A DNA stretch of 17,635 bases, from NCBI GenBank assembly GCA_025769875.1, contig JAGFNK010000957.1, positions 1 through 17,635 of the forward strand, written 5' to 3'. The notes under the pieces were generated by a model, which made no database searches, was not told where the DNA came from, and was given only the letters and a program-made list of their open reading frames with translations. This stretch comes from Russula earlei. Taxonomy: Eukaryota > Basidiomycota > Agaricomycetes > Russulales > Russulaceae. A program made the position numbers and the translations under genes. Below are positions 8,059 through 15,745 of this stretch, one piece after another. The number at the start of each line of letters is the position of its first letter. Position 1 is the first letter of the stretch.

Positions 8059-8540
8059 CTTTCACTGTCCATGAGATGTGGTGCTGAACTTTGGATTGTC
8101 ATCATGTGTGGGTGCATGTGTAGTGTGTGTGGATTGCCTGATGGCAGGTTGTGCAGGTGTGTTTTCACTATCGCACCTTGTGTACTGATGCTGTGTGATT
8201 GTGGATTGCAATGGATGTTCATCTTCCTCATCACCCTGCGGTTTGGTGGTGGGTGCAAGTTCAGTGTCTCGTCCCCCCTCCAAGTCACTATCATCTTCCT
8301 CAATGTCGTCAATGCTTTCGTCTGCATTGTTGGGTTCGAGAGTTACATGCTCAATGCATGGTGTGGGGCCCCCTTCATTGAATACAACATTGTGGGACTC
8401 CAGGATGTGATGGGTGGGACAATGGACTAGCTTGTAGGCTTTCTGTTGGTGCACATATCCAAGGAATGTACACACCAATGACCTAGCGTCAAGTTTAGTG
8501 CATTTTTCCTTAGGGATGTGGACAAAAGCGCTTGCACTCT
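8059..8540 (-). pseudogene. Copia integrase tail and acidic linker to RT
   Basis: This part shares the frame of the RT, not that of the integrase core. It opens with AFVHIPKEKCTKLDARS, then CTFLGYVHQQKAYKL and HNVVFNEGG, which is the conserved tail of copia integrases. A long acidic, Ser/Thr/Gln-rich linker follows, normal before RT. The switch of frame from the core lies near 8530-8545. Confidence 0.82.
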
Positions 8541-9899
8541 GAAAACGTGGAGTTGGGACACATTTGGTTTGTTCGTGTTCCATGCCTCTTCTGGGGTCAT
8601 GTTGTCAAGTGCGCAAGTCGGTGTAACATTGTGGATGAGGGCCACATACTTGAGCATGTCAATCCAGAACAACTCTGGAAGGTCGGCATCAATGAGCATT
8701 GCCTGGACCTTATCAAGTAGGGTCCAGTTCATGTGCTCTGTGACGCCATTGTGTTCTGGTGTGTCCAGAGTGGTAGTCTCTAGCTGACTACCTTTTTTTG
8801 TCAGGTATGCTTGAGATTCCCCACCAGTATATTTGCCCCCTCCATCTGTGTGGAGGATCTTTAGGTGTTGCCCAGTTTCAATTTCTGCATGCATGGTGAA
8901 TGCCTGGAGGTGTGCCAGAGCATTGGACTTGTACTTCAGTCTGCCAACAAACACTTTCTGAGACATATCATCTGTCCAGGTGATAAAGTACTCAAAACCT
9001 TGGCAGGTTTGTGTGGGCATCTTTTCACAAATGTCCAAGAAGATGTGGCCTGACACAACATCGGTGCATGTGCTGGTTGTCTTCGAGATTTCCTCCTGGG
9101 TTTGCTTCCCTTTGAGGCAAGGGATACATTTCCCAGAGGTGAGTCCTTTGCCCACAATCTCCATTCCTTTGACCATGCCCTTTTTCAGCATCTGGTTTAT
9201 GGCGTTAGGGTCTAAGTGACTGAGGTGATGGTGCCAAAGGTCTAGGGAGGCCTTGGATGAGGTGGTGCGCATGGCAAGGGCGACCTCATGTATTTGGTCA
9301 CCTTCCATGGGGAAATGGTCCAGCGTGGCTATGCACATGGACTTGGACTTGGGGGATTTGATGGACATAGCATATAATGAGCCATGTAGGGTCCCCTCAC
9401 ATACAAGTTGGTTGCTGTTGTATATGCCACATGTTTCCCCTTCAAAATGGACTGATGCCCTGCACCATGCTAAGTGTGAAACTGACAGTAAGTTTCCATT
9501 TAAGTCCAGTACATGCAAGACATCCTGGAGCAATGCGGTGCTCCATGTGCCATTTGCATGCATTTGGACTTGGACCTGGCCAACTCCAATTGCAGGGATG
9601 GAGCTGTTATCTCCAAGGATGACTTGAGTTGGGCGTGAAAAAATGGTATATTGGCTGAACCATTCACAGTGTGAAGTCATGATGCATGATGCCCTGGAGT
9701 CCATGAGCCAGCTGTCCTTAAGGTTAGCTGCTTGGAGGTCCTTGGTCTTAAGTGCACAGATTGTGGTTAGGGCTGTATCATCCCCAGACATGTGGTATAA
9801 TTGGTAGGGATTGTTGTGAGTGAAAGCATTGGCAACCCCAGTGCTAGTGGTTTGTGGTAGTTGAGACTTCAGTGTCCCAGGCACACTATCATCTTGCAA
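8541..9899 (-). pseudogene. Copia protease remnant and integrase core
   Basis: Near the start, LMDSRAS aligns to the aspartic protease motif D-S-G-A, so the Gly is replaced by Arg (a G-to-A change would explain it). The pre-integrase zinc domain follows, with His in LWHHHLSHL and Cys in CIPCLKGK. The integrase core has DDMSQ, the second catalytic Asp in ILHTDGGGKYTGGE and the Glu in EHNGVTEHMNWTL. The listed start at 9899 is a TTG and only marks the open frame: a TGA lies just upstream at 9903-9905, and gag joins this frame by skipping one base of an A run near 9900. Confidence 0.85.
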
Positions 9900-10425
9900 T
9901 TTTCACCTTCTTGTCTGGCTTCCCATGAAGTTTCCAACATTCCATTATAATATGTCCTGCCTTGTTGCAATGGGTACATTTTTTCTTGTCCCTTTTTGAG
10001 TCCTTTCCCTTTCCTTTGTTTGATGCATTGGAAAAGTAGAGTGCAATGGTATCACCTGACTTGCAGATTGTGTCCTGCTCTTCAATGAGGATTTGGCTCA
10101 ATATATAGGTGGTATAAAGTTTGTCAACAGGGGTGGAACATAGGATCCTTTTGGAAGTGTGCATTGACTTTGGGAGTGAAAGGATCATCATGAAAGCTAG
10201 GACTTTTGGGTTTATTGGGAATCCGATCATTGCAAGCATTTGTGTGGTGAGTACTTTGTGCGCAAGCTGGTGGGCCATTGGTTCCATGTCCATTAAGGGT
10301 TTTAGAAATAGGTCACCCAGTAGTTGGGCAGCCTGGTGCTCACCCATTCCTTGGAAACATTCTGTGAGTATGTCCCAGGATTCTTTGGAAGTAAATGATC
10401 CAAGTATTATGGTGAGGGTGTGCCC
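9889..10425 (-). pseudogene. Copia gag, C-terminal part with CCHC knuckle
   Basis: Continuing from the N-terminal gag in the same frame, this part has the helical capsid-like region (SKESWDILTECFQGMG, LGDLFLKPLMDMEPMAH) and a C-terminal zinc knuckle, C-x2-C-x4-H-x4-C in CTHCNKAGHIIMEC, followed by a basic tail. This is the UBN2/gag-polypeptide type found in copia elements and would pack the RNA genome. It ends at 9889, overlapping the pol frame by about ten bases; one extra A in the run at about 9900-9903 explains the break. Confidence 0.83.
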
Positions 10426-10731
10426 TCAGACCATCATAAAGATTTGGGCACATGCGTCATGGTCCCTTGATGTCCAATCTGTGGCACCATCAGGGTCTAC
10501 AATCTTGCTCAGTTTCTGTTCAGTTCCTTTTACTATATCCAATAGATCCATAGCTAGGAAGATGGCTTCCATCACTCCTTTCCACTGAGCATACTTGACT
10601 TCACCATCCTCAAGGGTAGGCATGTTAGGTCATTGAATTCTGCCTCTTCCATTTTTTCCCATGGCTCCTGCTGTGGGAGCACTTATGCCTTTTATAGTCA
10701 AAGGCTGTGTGACTGATGGTGAGGTACTCAT
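10426..10731 (-). pseudogene. Copia gag, N-terminal part
   Basis: I start gag at the ATG of 10729-10731 (MSTSPSVTQPLTIKG), which lies about 75 bases inside the LTR edge and is in frame with the rest. A TGA at 10630-10632 and another at 10426-10428 interrupt it, both readable as former CGA. Between them the protein reads MPTLEDGEVKYAQWKGVM, the usual gag N-terminus with a Trp in a Y-x-x-W-K setting. The full gag would be about 280 residues, normal for copia. Confidence 0.82.
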
Positions 10732-10937
10732 TCTGCTTTGTTATGGGAAAGAATGGCTTTATTTGGGATGTTGATGTAATTAGTAGCTGTCAGGTCTCAT
10801 AATCTGTTGAAGCTAAAAGGATTGTTACTCAGTCTTGTGTATGAAAGACTATATTAGTTAGTAAGCTAACCTAAAAGGATTGTTACTATGTATGGTATTA
10901 GATTTTAGGGAGAGCAGTAAAAGGGGTGTTGTACTGA

Positions 10938-10965
10938 CCTCAGTCTTGTGTATGAAAGACTGAGG
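10938..10965. repeat. Perfect 10-bp-stem hairpin in copia LTR
   Basis: CCTCAGTCTT (10938-10947) pairs exactly with AAGACTGAGG (10956-10965) around an 8-base loop. A second copy of its core at 10831-10850 keeps a shorter stem. Confidence 0.85.
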
Positions 10966-10999
10966 GAAAAATTGAACGACAAGTATTTGAATATTTACA

Positions 11000-11024
11000 T
11001 GTACGGTCTGGCTTTGTCCGTACA
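11000..11024. repeat. 7-bp-stem inverted repeat in copia LTR
   Basis: TGTACGG (11000-11006) pairs with CCGTACA (11018-11024) across 11 bases. Two of the few CpGs of this LTR sit in the stem. It could be a protein-binding dyad in U3. Confidence 0.6.
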
Positions 11025-11053
11025 CATGCCACCAGTTGGCTGCACATCCAACA

Positions 11054-11274
11054 TGCTGTGCACACAATACTCTACTCCAAGGCTTGTTAGCTGTCTTGTC
11101 AATGTAAGACTTCCTACAGGAGACAGGGTGGTGGTATCTTTAAGAAGTCTGGAAAACATTGGTGAAGAATGAGGGAAGATATGGAGATGAAGCACTTACA
11201 AGTTCTAGTGAGAATGGTTGGAAAGGCAAATACTGATGACCTGGCCAGTCCTGAAGGTGATAGGAAAATCTGAG
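11054..11274. other. Unassigned flank of the copia element
   Basis: This AT-moderate stretch follows the LTR. Short open frames cross it on both strands, but they run into the LTR and show no motif I recognise. I see nothing else in it; it is the DNA into which the copia element inserted. Confidence 0.4.
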
Positions 11275-11545
11275 ATTTGCTTAGCGACACTTAAGCATGC
11301 TTAATGGTGCTTAGCAATGCTTCTAAGCACCACTTGACATGCTTAGGCTAAGCACACTAAGCTAGGTCTCCTCATGAATTTGCTTAGCTGGGCTGCTTAT
11401 CTGGCTTATCCTTGGGCTTAGGCTGCTTATCTGGGCTTATTGTCTGGCTTATTTGGGCTTAGGCATGGCTCTATGCTGTCATTTAAGTACATCAAACATA
11501 GTAAGCACAAAAAGTCCAAAAGCAAGCTAAGTGTTTTAAGCATTT
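11275..11545. repeat. GCTTA/TAAGC motif cluster
   Basis: By hand count there are 12 GCTTA and 6 TAAGC in about 265 bases, far above the half or so expected by chance. They are irregularly spaced, in both orientations, often as GCTTAGG, GCTTATCTGG or TAAGCAC. A perfect 14-bp palindrome, TTAAGCATGCTTAA, is at 11291-11304. There is no open frame of note. Confidence 0.75.
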
Positions 11546-11636
11546 TTCAAATTGCCCCAGCCCCTGACCTGACACAGCCCCAAAATGAAAAGTGAAATTT
11601 ACCCTGAGCTACCAAGCTCCCTAACTCATATTTTCA

Positions 11637-11795
11637 TGTTATGATTTGCCCCTCCTTTGGTTTGTCACTGATCCCCTTGTTGCCCTATTACTATTTTTAC
11701 ACTTCACCCTTGTCTCCTTGGTTACATTTCACCCCTTGATCTTGATTGTCTTCATACTTCACATATATTGTTTCACCTTTTGTGTTTAGTGCTTC
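11637..11795 (+). repeat. Diverged LTR fragment related to LTR of element 2
   Basis: It begins TGTTATGATTTGCCCC, close to TGTTACAATTTACCCC at 6425. It keeps matching islands such as GGTTACATTTCACCCCTTGAT (compare about 6500-6525) and TTGTTTCACC. Some differences fit CpG-to-TpG change. No polypurine tract precedes it, and no TG..CA right edge is clear, so it may be a truncated or solo LTR. Confidence 0.45.
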
Positions 11796-11799
11796 AAAG

Positions 11800-11990
11800 T
11801 CCAGTCAAGTCCAGTTTTTCCCACGATTTTGGCATGACTGTGACCATGACTGGCTGCTGGTTTGCCCAATCCTGAAAAAACTGGACTGGACTGCATGTGA
11901 CTGGTTACACATGGTCATTTGCAGTCAATTGACCAGTTTAGACCAGTCCCAACCAAAACTGGAGGATGACTGGTTGAAACCAGTTCTTGA
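11800..11990. repeat. ACTGG/CCAGT motif cluster
   Basis: By hand count there are six ACTGG and five CCAGT in about 190 bases, including ACTGGACTGGACTG, on both strands and without a fixed period. The cluster lies about 250 bases after the GCTTA cluster, with the LTR-like fragment between them. Confidence 0.7.
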
Positions 11991-11999
11991 CCGGGTAAG

Positions 12000-12832
12000 T
12001 CATGTCACCCCCTGCTGTCTTGCACACCCACATGCCGCCATATCTCCCATTCACATTGCGTTCACATCCCTCCCTCTCTTGTCTCAGTCATTCCTCTCTC
12101 TGTCTCTCCCTTCCACTTCCCTTCCACTGCAAGAAACCGGCCAGCCACCGAACACCTGACACGTGTGCCCCACAACTCCCTCTCTCCCACCATGACATCA
12201 CCCATGCAGATGCCTCCATGCTCCCCGCCTCTCACCTTCAATGCACACTCCCTCTCCTCCACCTCCGACAATGTTACCACCATCACCTCCATGTCACCCG
12301 CTCATGCCCCTCCTCCAGTTGCCTTCACCTTCATCCCACCTGCCGTCATTGATCCCATTTCACCAACTGCAGCCATGTCACTCCCAGTCGCATCTGTTCC
12401 CACGTCTGTACATGCCCCAGCCTCCTCTGCCATGTCCACCACCGCCTCTACACCCCCCCGTCTCTGCCCTACCAGCTCCCGTGCCCTCAGTGTCACCTGT
12501 CATGGCCATTGCCTCAGCTCCACACACAACCCCTGTCTTCACCTCATCCACTGTCATCACAGCCCCTGCTTCACCCACCATCATCACTGTTGCAGCCTTG
12601 GTCACACCCTTGCCATTTGTTGTCTCCGCACAATGCCCGTGTTACCCACTGCTGTTCCCTCTCTGTCAACCACTGTGCCCTCCATTGTTGCCCCCCACTC
12701 CATCCATCTCTGCCATCACCCCTATGCTTATGCCTATGAACTCACACTTGCTGCCCATGCCCCTGCTTCCCAACCACGTTGCCATCTCATATCTGCCAAC
12801 TGCCATCTCGCTGCCACACCTTGTAAAAGATG
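12000..12832 (+). other. C-rich low-complexity tract, no supported gene
   Basis: The plus strand is strongly C-rich with CCATC, CCACC and CCTCC words. Two overlapping long open frames exist (12165-12962 and 12241-12867), but both translate into Pro/Ser/His/Cys-rich low complexity with no domain, so I read them as products of skewed composition. The reverse complement resembles, in style, the G-rich tract at 13370-14330 (GAGGCAATG-type words), so it may be a decayed copy of a similar unit. Confidence 0.5.
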
Positions 12833-13183
12833 TTATTGCCATTTTCAGCGCACTTGGCGGAGCTTGAATTCCACCCAAATCGGCGCAGAAACCCCCTCAA
12901 ACATGCGGGATGAATATCTCCCTCAAAACAGCTTCAATTCATATGAAATTTATTGTCCCTGAATCGCCTGAATGAGGGCTAGGCAGCCCCATTGTTTTCA
13001 TGAGATTTGAGTGAGAATTGGTGGAGCTGGACTCAAGCCACCTCCACATGTGTATTAGATGAATTACAACTCAAAATCATGGTCTATATCTATTATTTTT
13101 CCCTCATGTTGTACCCATGGGCTGTCTTGAGGCAGCCCCATAGTGTTTTTGACTCAAGTGTTGTGGTGTGCAACGTTATTTCC
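12833..13183 (+). repeat. Left arm of the inverted repeat
   Basis: This is the reverse complement of 15746-16098. It carries a 12-bp exact direct repeat AGGCAGCCCCAT at 12981-12992 and 13130-13141. Each copy is the right half of a small hairpin: GGGCT/AGCCC at 12976-12989 and GGGCTG/CAGCCC at 13119-13138. Several differences from the right arm are CG here changed to TG or CA, so this arm has decayed more. Confidence 0.88.
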
Positions 13184-14452
13184 AGTGCAATTGGAGTCGT
13201 GGCCAGCCACTCATCACCCCTCTCACCTCTCGATTCTGACCATCCTTCTTGTTTTTCACAGACAGAGAGGAGTGGGTTGCAAAGAGGGGTCCTATTCTGA
13301 ACTCTTTCTACTACAGAGTAGCTAGGGTGTTTTTATATACAGGAGTCGTCTCCATTGCAGGTGGTGGCAGCAGGCGTGGATGAGGAGCGAAGGCGTAGGC
13401 GGTGAGCGTGAGTTTGTAGATAGAGACAGTAGGTGGCGAGGATTCGAGAAAGAGGATGCGTGGGGCGGCTTGCGCAGGGGGTGGGATCTGTCGTCTTGCG
13501 GCGGCGGTGGCGGGGTCATCTCCACTGCAGGTGTCGGCAGCAGACGTGGGCGAGAGCGCGCGAATGGATGGGGAGGCGATGTGGGAGGCGGCTGTGTGGT
13601 GTGCTGTTGGCGTCGGCGACTGCTTCTCCTGCGGCGGCGGTGGCGTGGCGGCTGGCTTCTGCTCCTGTTGTGGTGTGTCATGGCTAAGTTTGTGGCCGAG
13701 GCCTTCTTGGTCTTCTGGGGTGGTGCTGGTGGCGAGGGGTTGCGACGGTGCGGCGGTGCTGGTGTCGCGCGAAACTACTAAAGTGGCAGCTGTGACTGAG
13801 AAGACTGAGGCTGAGACTGAGAAGGTGGCGGTGGACTGAGCTGGTGCGACGGTGGAGGTGGACGGGGCGGAGGCGACGACTGAGGCAATGCAGGGGCGAC
13901 GGCAGCTGTGGCTGACAAGGGCAGTGGCAGCGGTGGCTTGTGAGATGGTGGTGGAGGCGGCGGTGTGTGGTGCTAAGACATTGGTGGCTGAGGCTGAGGC
14001 TACGGCGGCGGCTGACGAGACTAAGGCTGGCTGGCAAGGCTAAGAGCCGTGGTGGCGGCGGTTGACTGATCTGAAGGTGGGGCGACGGAGATGGCTGGCA
14101 AAACTAGGGGCGCGGTGGCGGCGGCTGAGACTGAGAAGGCTGAGGCTGAGGGCAGGGTGGAGACTGGCGGCGGCTGGCGATGCTGGTGCTATGACGGACT
14201 GGGCTGAACTGACGAGTACTGGGCGAGGCTAAGACGGAGACTGATGCGAAGTCGGCGGCTGGCACGACTGAGGCTACTGTGGCGACTGGACGAGGCGATG
14301 GACGAGACAGTGCGTAAAGAGTCGTGTGGCTTATTCATCAACCATCCACCTGTCCAAACTCCTACTCCAGGACGACGACAGGGCGTTCTTCCCTTCCCAG
14401 AGCTGCTCACCATACCTTGCTCTACCCCTCCATTTCAACCCCCTAAACCCTC
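13184..14452 (+). other. G-rich interior of the inverted-repeat unit
   Basis: From about 13370 to 14330 the plus strand is G-rich and C-poor, with GGCGGCGGTGG words that later give way to irregular ACTGAGGCTGAG words. Open frames on both strands (for example 13380-13781 plus and 13322-13681 minus) encode only Gly/Val/Arg- or Pro/Ser/His-rich low complexity and are not supported as genes. Bases 13460-13651 recur inverted at 17327-17520. Near 14390-14450 the composition changes to C- and A-rich DNA just before the ATG of the central ORF. Confidence 0.55.
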
Positions 14453-14830
14453 ATGGGCTCGAAGCAACGTGCTTCAAAACGCCGGCCTGCACCGACACGT
14501 ACTACTGGCCAAAGGAAGGCTGCCCGAAAAAAAACTGGTGGAAATGAAAGTGACAGCTCAGGCACTCCCACTCGACCGAAGCGATCACAACCACGAGCTC
14601 AGGCTTCCAAGACATCCCTTCCTGCTATTGATGAGGATGGGGAGGAAGAGTCCTATGCCTATGTAAATGCAGAAGCCTGGGAACTCACTACAGCACAAAC
14701 GCACGGACCACAAGACATGCAAAATTGTCGCAAAGGCGCACGGCCTCGATGTCGACTCACCCACACAGCTATATGGCTGGCCGCGAATCGCTTACAAGAG
14801 TACATATGTGCGTATTCCTTTCGTGCCATC
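14453..14830 (+). CDS. Hypothetical basic protein, possible first exon in the inverted-repeat unit
   Basis: An ATG after ACCCTC opens a frame whose first 126 or so residues are not low complexity: a very basic start (MGSKQRASKRRPAPTR, then RKAARKK), which could act as a nuclear signal, and an acidic patch (DEDGEEES). The frame stays open to 15457, but beyond about 14850 it becomes Ser/His/Pro-rich over the C-rich tract and may be intron or UTR. A different frame (14667-15050) also reads plausibly in the middle, so an indel or intron is possible. I do not recognise the protein. Its central position between the arms would suit a decayed transposase start, but that is only inference. Confidence 0.35.
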
Positions 14831-15745
14831 TCCTCTTCGTCCTCACATCATCATCATCGTCGCCGCCAGCACGCCACCCTCGCCCCCATCAACCGCCGCA
14901 CGCCCTCGCCCTCAACGCCCCCGCCTTCACCATGCACTGACGAGTCCCAACGCACAGCCGAAGAGCCCCGTACCACGCCGCCGTCTTCGTTGCCATCGGA
15001 CGGTGTTGCTACTGTACATTTCGGTATGCTTTTCTCCCCTTTTTTACTAGACTCTCATTTTGTTAGTCAGAGATCTGCATGCCGCCTATGCGTCCATTTC
15101 CCAGCCTGCCGCCGTCTTCCCTCTCCCTTTCTACTTCCACGCCCCCTCGCTCCTCTCCCTCGCATCTGCCATCCAAGTTCTCCAATCGTCCCACCCGCAA
15201 TCGCGTTCGGCAGCGCCATCAGCGCCCAAGCGACCACCCACCAGCACTCTCCCTATCCCCCCTCCAGCCTCTCCTTTGCATCGTCTCCCCCTCCTCGCGT
15301 CGCGACTCGACCACACCCCTCGTCACCACACCTGGCCTTCGGCCATCCTTCACAAATCGCCACACGCCACTACCACAGCCGCTGGAGACCACGACTCGAT
15401 ACCTCGCGTCGTCCAGCTTCGGTCCCCTTCTCACAGTCTAGATTTCCTTTCATATGACTGTCTTTTGTGCTTTTCCTGTCCCTTAGCCTTAGTTCTAACC
15501 TGTATCTGCTACCATGTTGAATAAAGTTGCCCTGTTGTTCCCTTATCATCTGTGTGAACCTCAGTGCAGTCGAATGAACAAACGCGTTCTCGCGTTCCCG
15601 CTAGGTGCTCCTCCTCTTTGGAGCTTCAGTCTTATGAAGTCATTCTGCATTCTTGGACACACTTCACCGCCCCATGGGCTCAGGTGTGCACTTCTGGGGG
15701 GGCTCCTTCCCGGCACACAACCGTGCTACTGTCACACGATATGAG
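14831..15745 (+). other. C-rich interior and possible gene 3' end
   Basis: From about 14850 to 15430 the plus strand is rich in CCGCC, CCTCTC and CCATC, the opposite skew from 13370-14330. A possible short intron lies at 15023-15065 (GTATGC donor, ACTAGAC branch-like site, TTAG acceptor). AATAAA occurs in TTGAATAAAG at about 15520-15530, after a T-rich run, and could be a polyadenylation signal. The last 200 bases have short, unconvincing open frames. No domain is recognisable. Confidence 0.35.

Larger units (their letters stand above)
7045..11053 (-). mobile_element. Ty1/copia retrotransposon (5' part), cut by element 2
   Basis: Read on the minus strand: 5' LTR (11053-10805), short leader, gag, protease remnant, integrase, RT. 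The integrase-before-RT order is the copia signature. The RT is cut at 7045 by the LTR of element 2, so RNase H and the 3' LTR should lie left of the window. Gag and the RT half of pol share one frame, while the protease/integrase half is offset by two roughly compensating indels, suggesting an original single gag-pol ORF. Five in-frame TGA codons and strong CpG shortage mark it as the oldest nested layer. Confidence 0.88.
10805..11053 (-). repeat. 5' LTR of the copia element (249 bp)
   Basis: On the minus strand it opens with TGTTGG at 11053 and closes with TTCAACA at 10805, giving a 5-bp terminal inversion (TGTTG/CAACA). It directly precedes the leader and gag ATG, as a 5' LTR should. Next to its inner edge is ATTATGAGACC on the minus strand, a candidate primer-binding site that I cannot assign to a tRNA. 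Inside are two direct-repeat pairs: TAAAAGGATTGTTACT at 10814 and 10872, and a 20-base unit at 10831-10850 and 10942-10961. Two hairpins are also present. The predicted target duplication begins at 11054 (TGCTG). Confidence 0.72.

Noticed and set aside
7699..8430. 243-codon plus-strand open frame over the copia element
   Set aside because: It is antisense to well-supported copia RT and linker frames, has no domain, and owes its length to the shadow of the true frame.
2734..10731. TGA reassigned or read through as Arg
   Set aside because: It would explain the stops, but frameshifts, a changed protease Gly and CpG loss show ordinary decay, and no fungal nuclear code of this kind is known to me.
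10948..11172. Short frame across the copia LTR edge
   Set aside because: It crosses an LTR boundary, so it cannot be an ancestral gene, and it has no domain.
12165..12962. Overlapping 265- and 208-codon frames
   Set aside because: Both translate to Pro/Ser/His/Cys low complexity from a C-rich tract, the first runs into the left arm of the inverted repeat, and no motif is present.
13322..14043. Several overlapping open frames on both strands in the G-rich tract
   Set aside because: Long frames on both strands at once reflect the lack of stop codons in G/C-rich repeats; no domain is visible.
14453..15457. Full 334-codon frame as one protein
   Set aside because: Only the first third has normal composition; the rest is Ser/Pro/His low complexity across the C-rich tract, so I list only the start.
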